From NCBI GenBank assembly GCA_007693595.1, contig REDI01000060.1, positions 125,206 through 167,337 on the forward strand: DNA of 42,132 bases, in the 5' to 3' direction. The notes under the pieces are model-generated. The model saw only the letters and a program-made list of their open reading frames with translations, searched no databases and was not told the origin of the DNA. This stretch comes from Deltaproteobacteria bacterium (GTDB lineage: Bacteria; Myxococcota_A; UBA796; GCA-2862545). Of this stretch, positions 18,550 to 26,409 are shown in pieces. Both the position numbers and the translations under genes were made by a program. Position 1 is the first letter of the stretch. Each line of letters opens with the position of its first letter.

Positions 18550-19749
18550 ATGTCTACGCTTGTCCAACGGGCGGCTCTGCTCGACGAGGTCGTCGATCTG
18601 CGGATCGAGGGCGCGACCCTCGTGGCGCTGGCCCCGGCGGGGAGCCTCCGCCCTCGTCCGCACGAAGAGGTGCTGGTCGGCGGACGGATCACCCCGCCGC
18701 TCGCCGAGCCTCACGTGCACCTCGACGCGACCTTGCTGGGGGAGCGAGCGCCCAATGTCTCGGGCACCCTGCGCGAGGGCATCGCGAACTGGGCTCGGCT
18801 GCGTCGGAACCTCACCCACGACGATGTGGTGGATCGCGCCACCCGCACCGCTGAGGCGTATGCGAGCTACGGAGCCCTTCGCCTGCGCACCCACGTCGAC
18901 ACCGGCAGTCGGGTGGCGGTCGAGGCCCTGCTCAGCTTGGTGCCTATCCTCGCGGAGCGTGGCATCGAGCTGGAGGTGGTCGCCTTCCCGCAAGAGGGCA
19001 TCTTCCGGGCACCCGGTCGCCGAGAGGACTGGGTCTGGGCCATCGAGGCCGGCTGCCACGCGGTCGGGGCGATCCCTCACTTCGAGCGTACCACCGAAGA
19101 GGGCTGGCGCTCCGTGCGACTCGCCTTCGACCTGGCGGAGGCTCACGATCGGCGGATCGATATGCACTGCGACGAGACCGACGATCCGGGCAGCCGCCAC
19201 CTCGAGGTCGTCTGCGCCGAGGCGCTGGACCGTGGCTTCGCCGGCCGAGTCGTAGCGGGGCACTGTACCTCGCTGCACAGCCAACCCAACGCCTACGCCG
19301 CCAAGGTCATCGAGCTCGTCGCGACCGCGGGCGTGCAGGTCGTGACCAACCCGCTCGACAATGCCGTCTTGCAGGGACGGTACGACAGCTACCCCCGGCG
19401 GCGTGGTCTTACGCGGGTCGACGAACTCTGGGCGGCGGGCGCCCAGGTCGGCATCGGGCACGATTCGGTCCAGGATCCTTGGTATCCGCTCGGAACCGCG
19501 AACCTCCTCGATGCGGCGTATGTCCTGATCCACCTCGGGCACCTCACGAGCCACGCCGCCATGCGCCGGGTCTTTCGAACCCTTCATGGGGCGAACCATC
19601 TGCCCTTCGGGGGGGCTCCCGTGCTCACCGAGGGGGGGCCGGCGCGGCTGCTCTGGTGGCCGCTCGCCGACGAGTTGGCCATCCTGCGGGAGCGCCCACG
19701 ACCGCGGGTCTGGAGGGGCCTGAGAGAGCCTGTCGAGCGCTACGGCTGA
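18550..19749 (+). CDS. Cytosine deaminase-family amidohydrolase (CodA-like)
   Basis: A 399-residue metal-dependent amidohydrolase. The ATG at 18550 has GGAG at good spacing; an earlier in-frame ATG at 18529 lacks one. Active-site residues line up with E. coli CodA at a constant offset of eight: metal ligands H55 and H57 (EPHVHLD), H206 and E209 (HCDE), H238 (GHCTSL) and D305 (GHDSVQDPWYPLG), plus Q148 in FPQEG. It should deaminate cytosine or a related pyrimidine or triazine. CodA has a second Asp after the metal Asp (D314), while this protein has Ser306, so the substrate may differ. It is the first gene of a plus-strand run. Confidence 0.82.
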   Translation: MSTLVQRAALLDEVVDLRIEGATLVALAPAGSLRPRPHEEVLVGGRITPPLAEPHVHLDATLLGERAPNVSGTLREGIANWARLRRNLTHDDVVDRATRTAEAYASYGALRLRTHVDTGSRVAVEALLSLVPILAERGIELEVVAFPQEGIFRAPGRREDWVWAIEAGCHAVGAIPHFERTTEEGWRSVRLAFDLAEAHDRRIDMHCDETDDPGSRHLEVVCAEALDRGFAGRVVAGHCTSLHSQPNAYAAKVIELVATAGVQVVTNPLDNAVLQGRYDSYPRRRGLTRVDELWAAGAQVGIGHDSVQDPWYPLGTANLLDAAYVLIHLGHLTSHAAMRRVFRTLHGANHLPFGGAPVLTEGGPARLLWWPLADELAILRERPRPRVWRGLREPVERYG

Positions 19750-19782
19750 TCACCCTCCTTCACGCCGGGTTAGGCTCTGGGC

Positions 19783-20151
19783 ATGGTCAAGTTTCTCCTG
19801 CACTGGTTCGGTCTCGCGCTCGCGCTCTGGCTCACCGCCTGGCTGCTCCCCGGCGTCGAGCTCGCCGATCGCTGGGCCCTATTGTTCGGTACGTTGGCGC
19901 TCGGCTTTGTCAACGCGCTGGTCCGTCCGGTCCTCCTGCTGATCACCCTGCCGCTCACCGTACTCACCCTCGGGGTCTTCTACCTCGTGGTCAACGGCGT
20001 GAGCTTTGCGCTGGCGGCCTGGCTGGTGCCGGGCTTCACGGTCTCGAGCTGGTGGCAGGCCATCCTCGGGGCGCTGGTCTGCGGCCTGTTGTCGTGGCTG
20101 ATCGGGGTTGTGACGGGCAAGGACCGCGAGCCGACCCAAGAAGCCGCATGA
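19783..20151 (+). CDS. Phage holin family 4 (YvlD-like) membrane protein
   Basis: A 122-residue integral membrane protein with four predicted helices, conserved in family style: FLLHWFGLALALWLTAWLLP, GTLALGFVNALVRPVLLL, ITLPLTVLTLGVFYLVVNGV and WWQAILGALVCGLLSWLIG. The ALVRPVLLLITLPLTVLTLG core is typical of the holin_4/YvlD family. Despite the family name there is no phage context, and the protein probably has a housekeeping membrane role. The stop overlaps the next start (ATGA). Confidence 0.85.
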   Translation: MVKFLLHWFGLALALWLTAWLLPGVELADRWALLFGTLALGFVNALVRPVLLLITLPLTVLTLGVFYLVVNGVSFALAAWLVPGFTVSSWWQAILGALVCGLLSWLIGVVTGKDREPTQEAA

Positions 20152-21200
20152 GGGCCGCGAGCGTCGGGATTGGGCTTGTCGCCTGCGCCGCCCACCAGTC
20201 CTTCGATGAACCCATCGAGGACGACGGTGTCTTCTCGACCCAGACGCCGTCGGAGGCGGACCTCGCCCGCTTCGAAGAAGCTGCTGCCTGGTCCGAGCGC
20301 CACGGGGGCCTGGCCCTCGTCGTGCTGCGCGGCGAGCACATCCTCTTCGAGTCCTTCGCCGAGGGCTACCATCCCAGCACCCCGGTTCACCTCTTTAGCG
20401 GCACCAAGTCCTTCTCGTGCCCGGTGGTGCTCGCCCTCGAAGCCCAGGGCGCGCTCTCCCTCGACGAGCCGGTCGTCGACACCCTGCCCGACCTCGCGGC
20501 GGGCGAAGCGGTCCAGATCCGTCACCTGCTCGACTTCTCGAGCGGGATCCGCGACGACTTCTGGAACCTCGGCCGCGACGCCCTACTCGAGGAACAGCGG
20601 GTCGAAGACAAGGTCGCCCACGCCGTCGCCCGCCCGTCCGAGCACGCGCCGGGGGAGCGCTTCGTCTACGGAGGGGCGCACCAGTGGGTGCTCTCGGGCC
20701 TGCTGCGCGACAAGCTCGACCAGCCTGCGCTCGTCACCTTCGACGAGCTCCTGCTCGATCCCATCGGCCTGCGCTATGCGGGCTGGCTCCACGATCCCGC
20801 GGGCAACACCGCACTCCCGCTCGGCGCCTTCACCACCGCCCACCAGTGGCTCAAGTTTGGGGTCCTCATGCGAGACGATGGATTGTGGCAGGGCGAGCGG
20901 GTGCTGCCCGAGGGGGTCCGCGATCGCTGCTTCGCGCCGTCTGCCGCGACCGAGTCTTACGGCCTGACCTTCTGGCGCAACGGTCCTCTCGGCCCGAACG
21001 CCGACGCCCGAGGCGTGCGCACCCTCACCCCCGAGGGCCCGATCTTCGGCGCTGCACCTTCGGATACGGTGGCAGCGGCGGGCTACCAGGATCAGCGGCT
21101 CTACATCATCCCGAGCCTGGATCTGGTGGTGGTCCGCCTGGGCGAGGGGCACCGACGCTTCACCGATGAGGCCCTGCTGGAGCGCTTGCTGCCGGAGTGA
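20148..21200 (+). CDS. Beta-lactamase-fold serine hydrolase lipoprotein
   Basis: A 350-residue class C beta-lactamase/esterase-type protein. The ATG overlaps the holin-like stop (ATGA). The leader is unusually short, with LVAC at C13; a lipoprotein is likely but not certain. The catalytic SxxK is S84-G-T-K87. The second motif, normally YxN, reads Y174-G-G. The distal region has AAAGYQDQRLYIIPSLDLVVV, in place of the usual HTG loop. It may be a peptidase, esterase or transesterase; resistance to beta-lactams should not be assumed. An open frame continues far upstream but overlaps two other genes and is not used. Confidence 0.78.
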   Translation: MRAASVGIGLVACAAHQSFDEPIEDDGVFSTQTPSEADLARFEEAAAWSERHGGLALVVLRGEHILFESFAEGYHPSTPVHLFSGTKSFSCPVVLALEAQGALSLDEPVVDTLPDLAAGEAVQIRHLLDFSSGIRDDFWNLGRDALLEEQRVEDKVAHAVARPSEHAPGERFVYGGAHQWVLSGLLRDKLDQPALVTFDELLLDPIGLRYAGWLHDPAGNTALPLGAFTTAHQWLKFGVLMRDDGLWQGERVLPEGVRDRCFAPSAATESYGLTFWRNGPLGPNADARGVRTLTPEGPIFGAAPSDTVAAAGYQDQRLYIIPSLDLVVVRLGEGHRRFTDEALLERLLPE

Positions 21201-21280
21201 GCGTCGGTGGAGGTTTCGAGTCCTCGAACGCCGGGGTGGCGAAGGAAGTTCGGAGTCTGCCGAAGAAGGACCCGTGAAGC

Positions 21281-22006
21281 TCATCCGCCGCGGTAGGCGA
21301 GCCATCCTCGTGCCGCGAAGCGCTCGAACCAGGTCGTGATCTCGGCGGCCTCCACCTGAGGGGGGACGGTCGCCAGGGCCTCTGCGAGGACGGTCGGCCG
21401 CGCGAAGGTCTGGAGCAGCGCAGCCTCACGGGGGTCGAGCGCCTGGTCCTTGGGGCCCTCGCCGCGTTGGTAGACCGCGATCCAGACCTCGTTCAGGGGA
21501 GGGGTCGGGGGCGAAGCGGACTGAAGAACCTGCCTTCGCCAGTCATGCCAGGGGCGATGGAGGTGCAGGAGCGTCACCGAAGGGGCGAGCGCTAGCGTGC
21601 TGTCGGGACGCAGCGGCGGGAGGGGGCCGGGAGTCGCCGCGCGCGAGGCCTTTCCGACGGCGCGATCGAGGGCGACGACCTCGAGGGTGTCGCGGGTCGC
21701 ACCGCGGGCTGCGAGCCAGTCGGGGAGGGCGTCGTGCAGGTGGTAGAGCGAGGCGTGGCGGGGGGGGTGGTCGTGGAGGAAGGCCTCACACAGGGGGGCG
21801 AAGGCCTCGCCCTCGAGCGCGGCGAGGCCGGGGAGCTGGCGGCGCAGGCTCCCGAGGAAGCGGGCGCGGATCTGCCCCCGGTAGATCTGGAGCTGCCGGG
21901 CGGGGGGCAGGCAGGCGTGGGGGTCGAGCAGGGTCGGGCTCGGCGTCTCACCTTGGACGAGGGCGCGCACGACCTGCGCCCGCCAGTCTGGGGGAAGCTC
22001 GGTCAT
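21281..22006 (-). CDS. hvfC: DUF2063 protein, HvfC-like partner of a DUF692 enzyme
   Basis: A 241-residue protein. It starts at ATG 22006, overlapping the hvfB-like stop (ATGA); the frame further upstream is overlap with that gene. The N-terminal ~100 residues match DUF2063: ARQLQIYRGQIRARFLGSLRRQLPGLAALEGEAF (split here as ARQLQIYRGQIRARFLG and SLRRQLPGLAALEGEAF), then FLHDHPPRHASLYHL. Such proteins (HvfC, MbnC-related) bind the DUF692 oxidase and its precursor peptide. The C-terminal half is less conserved and contains WRRQVLQSASPP. It is the last gene of a three-gene cassette, converging on the serine hydrolase gene with an 80-bp gap. Confidence 0.85.
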   Translation of the reverse strand: MTELPPDWRAQVVRALVQGETPSPTLLDPHACLPPARQLQIYRGQIRARFLGSLRRQLPGLAALEGEAFAPLCEAFLHDHPPRHASLYHLHDALPDWLAARGATRDTLEVVALDRAVGKASRAATPGPLPPLRPDSTLALAPSVTLLHLHRPWHDWRRQVLQSASPPTPPLNEVWIAVYQRGEGPKDQALDPREAALLQTFARPTVLAEALATVPPQVEAAEITTWFERFAARGWLAYRGG

Positions 22007-22845
22007 GGGCAGGCGGCCTCGCGCACCTGGCGGGCTCGGGCGACCTCGCCGAGCAGCACGGGCAGCTCTGGGAGGGCCTCGTCCCACTCGATTAGGGTCG
22101 AGACCGGCCCGGTGCGGCGAAGGGTCTCGGCGTAGAGGGCCCAGACCTCTTCGCAGACCGGGGCGTCGTGTGTGTCGCGCAGGTGGTCGTCGAGCACTTG
22201 ATGACCCGCGAGGTGGATCTGGACCACGCGGTCGAGGGGGATCCCGTCGAGGTAGGCCCGTGGGTCAAAGCCGTGGTTGGCCGCGCTGACGAAGAGGTTG
22301 TTGACGTCGAGGAGAAGCCCGCAGTCGGCGGCCTCGACCACCCTCTTCAGGAAGGCCCACTCCGTCTGCATGGAGGCTGCGTAGCTCATGTACGACGAGA
22401 CGTTCTCGAGGGCGAAGAGGCGGCCGGTGCGGGACTGAAGCTCCCCGATCCGCCGGGCGATATGTTCGGCGACCGCGGGGGTATAGGGGACGGGGATCAG
22501 CTCGTGGGCATGCACGGTGGCAGCCGTTAGGCAGAGATGGTCGCTCATCCAGGGGGCGTCGATCTTCTCCGCCAGCAGGCAGACTCGGGCGACGTGCTCA
22601 GGATCGGGCTCACCCCCGAGGTTCAAGCCGACCGAGTGAGGCACGAGGGGCACCTTGCCCGACAACTCCTCGACGATGGAGGCCGCAGGGCCGCCCGCAA
22701 CCAGGTGGTTCTCGACGAGCAGCTCGTACCAGTCCGCCAAGGTGGGATCCGTCGCCACCGCCTCGCGGTAGCGGAGCCGAAGCCCGAAGCCTACCCCGAG
22801 GTCGGGGACGCCGAAGCGCGAGATCCGACGAGGACCAGCGCTCAG
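22003..22845 (-). CDS. hvfB: DUF692/MNIO oxidase, HvfB-like
   Basis: A 280-residue multinuclear non-heme iron oxidase-like TIM barrel if translation starts at CTG 22845. That codon overlaps the peptide gene stop (CTGA) and has GAGG seven bases upstream. The first canonical start, GTG 22758, would remove residues 1-29 including the family's first strand LGVGFGLRLRYRE. No ATG, GTG or TTG lies between them in frame. Metal-site motifs are complete: PHSVGLNLGG (H70), SDHL (H103), ENVSSY (E147, N148), DVNN (D180, N182), NHG (H191), IHLAGH (H211, H215) and EWDEALP (E253, D255). Such enzymes oxidise cysteines of precursor peptides to oxazolone/thioamide groups. The adjacent peptide is the expected substrate. 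Confidence 0.9.
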   Translation of the reverse strand: MSAGPRRISRFGVPDLGVGFGLRLRYREAVATDPTLADWYELLVENHLVAGGPAASIVEELSGKVPLVPHSVGLNLGGEPDPEHVARVCLLAEKIDAPWMSDHLCLTAATVHAHELIPVPYTPAVAEHIARRIGELQSRTGRLFALENVSSYMSYAASMQTEWAFLKRVVEAADCGLLLDVNNLFVSAANHGFDPRAYLDGIPLDRVVQIHLAGHQVLDDHLRDTHDAPVCEEVWALYAETLRRTGPVSTLIEWDEALPELPVLLGEVARARQVREAACP

Positions 22846-23168
22846 TTCTTGACCTCTTCGTCGGCCTTCTCGCCGTCAGCCTTCTTCGCCTTTTTGTCTT
22901 TGTCGTCGTCGGCCTCGCCGTCGGCCTTCTTGCCGCCGCAGCCGTGCTCGCCGCCGCAGCCGTGCTCGCCGCCGCAGCCGTGCTCGCCGCCGCAGCCGTG
23001 GCCTTCCTTCGCAGCTTCTTGCTTTCCTTCGGCGTCGGGGGCCTCGGTCTGGGTGGGGGTGGCCTGCTGGGCGTCGGTGTCGGTGGCGCCGCTACAGGCG
23101 GCGAGTCCACCGGCCATGAGCCCCGCGAGGGCGGCGTGGACCAGGGCGTGTCGAGTGTCGGAAGGCAT
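22842..23168 (-). CDS. hvfA: Small Cys-repeat precursor peptide, HvfA-like
   Basis: A 108-residue protein from ATG 23168, with GGAG a few bases upstream. It has an N-terminal signal (HALVHAALAGLMAGGLAAC) with a lipobox LAAC at C25, a polar linker, then four units of H-G-C-G-G with a six-residue period (C59, C65, C71, C77) and a K/D/E-rich tail. Position, size and Cys repeats match HvfA-type RiPP precursors, whose EGKCG cysteines are modified by DUF692 enzymes and bind copper. Here His replaces Glu/Lys ahead of each Gly-Cys, which adds metal ligands. The lipobox would hold the product in the envelope, unlike a freely exported metallophore. It is the first gene of the cassette. No convincing promoter was seen in the 118 bp upstream. 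Confidence 0.8.
   Translation of the reverse strand: MPSDTRHALVHAALAGLMAGGLAACSGATDTDAQQATPTQTEAPDAEGKQEAAKEGHGCGGEHGCGGEHGCGGEHGCGGKKADGEADDDKDKKAKKADGEKADEEVKN
22853..22856 (-). promoter_or_regulatory. Ribosome binding site for the CTG start of hvfB
   Basis: GAGG on the minus strand, seven bases before CTG 22845 and inside the last codons of the peptide gene. It supports a coupled non-canonical start rather than the downstream GTG. Confidence 0.4.
22933..23001. repeat. 18-bp tandem repeat encoding the HGCGGE units
   Basis: Three perfect copies of an 18-base unit plus a nearly complete fourth. Each encodes one six-residue metal-ligand unit of the HvfA-like peptide. Near identity at the DNA level implies recent expansion or homogenisation. 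Confidence 0.95.
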
Positions 23169-23286
23169 GGGAGCTCCAGGGGAAGGGGGCGTGGACGCTG
23201 GGGGACCAGGCCGAGGTGCCTTCAGAGCGTATCGTATGGGAAGTAAACTACGCAACGGGGGATGGGCTACCTCTGGTAGATGCGCC

Positions 23287-24366
23287 CTACCTGAAGTGCG
23301 ACTTGAGCGCGTTGTAGGCGGCTGTAATTTCGGTGTAGCGCGCGTGGATACGATCTTTCTCTTCGTCGGGGGCGTCGAGGTGCTTGAGGGGGTGGTAGCG
23401 CACCGAGAGCATGCGGTAGTGCTTCGAAAGCTCCTTGCCGGTGCGGATCTCGCCGGGCCGAAGCTCAAGCAGGGTGAGCAGGCGCTCGACCTCGCTCACC
23501 GGGGCGCTCGCGGGAGGGGGGGCCTCGTCGGGGTCGTGACTCGCGGTGGGCTGGTGACTCGCCCGGTCGCGGGAGGGGTCCCACTCGTTCCAGGCGTCGA
23601 GGTTGTCGTCGTAGTATTCTTCGTAGTTGGTACCGATGTCGGGGAGCTGGAACCTGACCCCATGCACCTCGTAGATGTGCCCCGGAAAGAGCTCTTCGAA
23701 CTCCTTTTCTTCGCCCTCGACCGGGTGGGGGTAGAACCACTGGGGCTGGCCCCGTTCGTCGAGATACCAGGCGGGGGTGTCGGGGTGGTGCTCAGGCCAG
23801 CGCAGCCAGTAGCGCTTGTCGCCGGTGCGCACGACGACGAAGCAGATCTCATAGGGCTCGTGGCTGTCGAAGCGCTCGCCCGGGTTGAGGGTGAGCGTGC
23901 GCCCGTCGAGGGTGATGAAGAGCTGATACTCCCCGTCCCAGGCTCGGGTCTCGAAGAAGTAGCTCAGGATCGACTTGTCGTACCGGCCTTCCTCGGCAGG
24001 GGCTTCGACGTCGGCGACCTCGCCCTCCCCTTGCCCGCCGAAGGCACGATCGCGCACCAAGGCCTCGAAGCGCTTGCCAGCCGTGGGCAAGCCGCGGGCG
24101 GTCTCGACGAGAGGCAGGCAGAACTGTGGTCGAGAACGACAGAGATCGGTAATGTCTTCGACGACCGTGTTGCGCTTGACCTCGAAGGGATCGCTGACGG
24201 TACCGCCGAGACGAGCCTTCTTGATCAGCCGATGGAGCTGCACCTGGTTGAGGGTCGCGAGGGCGCGGTACAGGTCGCGCACGCGAATGTAGCGGCCATC
24301 GCCGGTCCGCACGGTCTCAGTGCGTCGGTCGTAGGTGGCTTTGTCGTCGCGTCGGCTCGTCATCAT
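23287..24366 (-). CDS. Hypothetical protein with degenerate J domain
   Basis: A 359-residue protein with no recognised function. The N-terminal region (about 20-120) is basic and contains YIRVRDLYRALATLNQVQLH. A middle region (about 150-260) is aromatic-rich (FPGHIYEVHGVRFQLPDIG, WYLDERGQPQWFYP). The last ~55 residues look like a J domain: KELSKHYRMLSVRYHPL followed by RYTEITAAYNALKSHF. The invariant HPD tripeptide is HPL (325-327), which would prevent normal DnaK stimulation. It is on the same strand as the HvfABC-like genes, 118 bp upstream, so read-through is possible. It is divergent from the arginine decarboxylase gene, with 169 bp between the starts. Confidence 0.7.
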   Translation of the reverse strand: MMTSRRDDKATYDRRTETVRTGDGRYIRVRDLYRALATLNQVQLHRLIKKARLGGTVSDPFEVKRNTVVEDITDLCRSRPQFCLPLVETARGLPTAGKRFEALVRDRAFGGQGEGEVADVEAPAEEGRYDKSILSYFFETRAWDGEYQLFITLDGRTLTLNPGERFDSHEPYEICFVVVRTGDKRYWLRWPEHHPDTPAWYLDERGQPQWFYPHPVEGEEKEFEELFPGHIYEVHGVRFQLPDIGTNYEEYYDDNLDAWNEWDPSRDRASHQPTASHDPDEAPPPASAPVSEVERLLTLLELRPGEIRTGKELSKHYRMLSVRYHPLKHLDAPDEEKDRIHARYTEITAAYNALKSHFR

Positions 24367-24535
24367 GTCTCGCGTCGGAGGGTCGGGCGGTCTCGAACGT
24401 ATGTCATCTTCCTCGGCTCCGGTAGGGCGGCTCTTCGTCCGACGCCCAGACGCGCCAGCTACCGACCCGGCGCAGCGTTACGCAGGCCTCCTTCACCCGA
24501 GCGGACGGCGCCGCTTCTCGCCGATCGGAGCTTGC

Positions 24536-26407
24536 ATGTCTTCTCGATGGACGATCACCGATAGCGAAGACCTCTACGCGATCCGCTCCTGGAGCCGCGG
24601 CTTGTTCCGCGTCAACGATGCGGGGCATGTCGTGCTGCGAAGAGGTGATCGGGAGCTCGATCTTCGTGGCCTTGCCGATGACCTGGTGGAGCGTGGCATC
24701 GAGATGCCCGTCCTCTTGCGTCTGGGCGATGTGCTCGAGTCTCGCATCGAGAGCCTCGTCGGCGCCTTCGAAGAAGCGATCAAGAGCCTCGAGTTCCAGG
24801 GGCGCTACCGCGGGGTCTACCCCATCAAGGTCAACCAGGATCGCTACCTGGTCGAAGACGTGGTCCGATTCTCGAAGCCTCATCATCTGGGGCTCGAGTG
24901 CGGCTCCAAACCGGAGCTCCTGGTCGTGCTCGCCCTGCAGAACAACCCCGAGGCCCTGATCATCTGCAACGGCTACAAGGATGACGCCTTCCTAGAGCTG
25001 GCGCTCCTCAGTCGAAAGCTCGGAAGGAATACGCTCATTGTCCTTGAGCAGCCCGATGAGCTCGAGCGGGTGCTGCGCATCGCCGATCGCATTGGGATCG
25101 AGCCGGCGCTCGGCGTTCGGGCCAAGCTGACCAGCCGGGGCAAGGGGCGCTGGGAGGGCAGCTCCGGAGATCGCGCCAAGTTTGGGCTCTCGGTGCGCGA
25201 GATCGTCTCGGTCGTTCATCGCCTCGAAGAGGGTGGGCAGCTCGATTCGCTGCGCCTGCTTCACTTTCACATCGGCAGCCAGGTCAGCCACATCCGCAAC
25301 TTCAAGAACGCCTTCAAGGAGGCGGGCCGGATCTACACGGAGCTCGTTCGAATGGGCGCGAAGATGGGGTATATGGATGTCGGAGGCGGACTCGGGGTCG
25401 ACTACGATGGCTCTCGCACCGACTTCTCCAGCTCCATGAACTACGACCTCACAGAATATACGTGGGTTGTCGTCAGCGCCATCCAAGAGGCCTGCGACGC
25501 TGCTGGCGTCGCGCACCCCGACATCGTGACCGAGTGTGGACGGGCGATGGTGGCCCACAGCTCGGTGCTGATCGTGCCGGTGTTGGGCGTGAACCGGGTC
25601 GAGCCTGAGCACTTCGACGCCGACTACCCCAGCGTCGATTCGCTCCGAAAGATCCTCGAAGACATCACCCTCAAGAACCTCCAGGAGCCCTACCACGACG
25701 CGATCGAGATCAAGGACGACACGCTCTCGCGGTTCAACCTGGGCCTGGCCACCCTCGAAGAGCGCGCTGCGGTCGACGCCTGGTTCTGGCGGATCTGTCG
25801 CCGGCTGCTCGAGGTCGGCAGCGAGCAGCTCCCCGAAGAGCTCGAGAAGCTCCCCTCGCTCATGGCCGACACCTACTACTGCAACTTCTCGGTCTTTCAG
25901 TCCGCACCCGACTCCTGGGCGATCGACCAGCTCTTTCCGATCATGCCCCTCCAGCGTCTCGGCGAAGAGCCCAAGCGCAGGGCGGTCCTGGTCGACCTGA
26001 CCTGCGATAGCGATGGCAAGATCAACAAGTTCATCGATCTGCGCGACGTCAAGAACGTGCTCGAGGTGCACGAGCCGAACGATGAGCCGTACTACCTGGG
26101 AATCTTCTTGCTTGGAGCCTACCAAGAGATCCTCGGCGATCTTCACAACCTCTTCGGAGACACCAACGCGGTTCACGTCGACCTCGCCGAGAACGAGAAG
26201 GGCTACCACCTGCGGGCGGTCCTCGAGGGCGACACGATCGAAGAGGCGCTGAATTACGTCCACTACGAGAAGAAGCGGCTGGTCGATGCCTTCCGCGGGG
26301 CGATCGAGGCTGCTTGCGACGACTCTCGCCTCTCGATCAAGGAAGGCCGGAAGCTGCTCAAGCAGTATCGCGAAACCATGGATAGCTACACCTACCTCGG
26401 AGAGTGA
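24536..26407 (+). CDS. speA: Biosynthetic arginine decarboxylase
   Basis: A 623-residue PLP enzyme converting arginine to agmatine, the first step of polyamine synthesis. The ATG at 24536 has GGAG five bases before it; upstream in-frame codons encode low-quality sequence. Motifs include the PLP lysine K98 in GVYPIKVNQDRYLVEDVV, LLHFHIGSQVSHIRN, MDVGGGLGVDYDG and TECGRAMVAHSSVL. Length is close to E. coli SpeA (658 residues). No agmatinase or agmatine deiminase is in the window. A small membrane protein gene follows after 2 bp. Confidence 0.95.
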   Translation: MSSRWTITDSEDLYAIRSWSRGLFRVNDAGHVVLRRGDRELDLRGLADDLVERGIEMPVLLRLGDVLESRIESLVGAFEEAIKSLEFQGRYRGVYPIKVNQDRYLVEDVVRFSKPHHLGLECGSKPELLVVLALQNNPEALIICNGYKDDAFLELALLSRKLGRNTLIVLEQPDELERVLRIADRIGIEPALGVRAKLTSRGKGRWEGSSGDRAKFGLSVREIVSVVHRLEEGGQLDSLRLLHFHIGSQVSHIRNFKNAFKEAGRIYTELVRMGAKMGYMDVGGGLGVDYDGSRTDFSSSMNYDLTEYTWVVVSAIQEACDAAGVAHPDIVTECGRAMVAHSSVLIVPVLGVNRVEPEHFDADYPSVDSLRKILEDITLKNLQEPYHDAIEIKDDTLSRFNLGLATLEERAAVDAWFWRICRRLLEVGSEQLPEELEKLPSLMADTYYCNFSVFQSAPDSWAIDQLFPIMPLQRLGEEPKRRAVLVDLTCDSDGKINKFIDLRDVKNVLEVHEPNDEPYYLGIFLLGAYQEILGDLHNLFGDTNAVHVDLAENEKGYHLRAVLEGDTIEEALNYVHYEKKRLVDAFRGAIEAACDDSRLSIKEGRKLLKQYRETMDSYTYLGE

Positions 26408-26409
26408 GC

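Noticed and set aside
19783-20151. Prophage remnant suggested by the holin family name
   Set aside because: No other phage gene is near. Members of this family are common in non-phage chromosomes.
21215-21228. Short hairpin between the convergent serine hydrolase and hvfC genes
   Set aside because: It has only six base pairs, a two-base loop and no T-run, too weak for a terminator.
22933-23001. CRISPR-like array
   Set aside because: The repeats are contiguous, with no spacers, and encode the peptide repeat in frame.
23169-23286. Promoter for hvfA in an AT-richer island near 23231-23255
   Set aside because: A TTGCGT hexamer is present, but no acceptable -10 element lies at the right distance.
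22537-24564. A long open frame on the plus strand across the metallophore cassette and J-domain gene
   Set aside because: It is antisense to genes with clear family motifs; very GC-rich DNA makes such long open frames common. No motif was seen in it.
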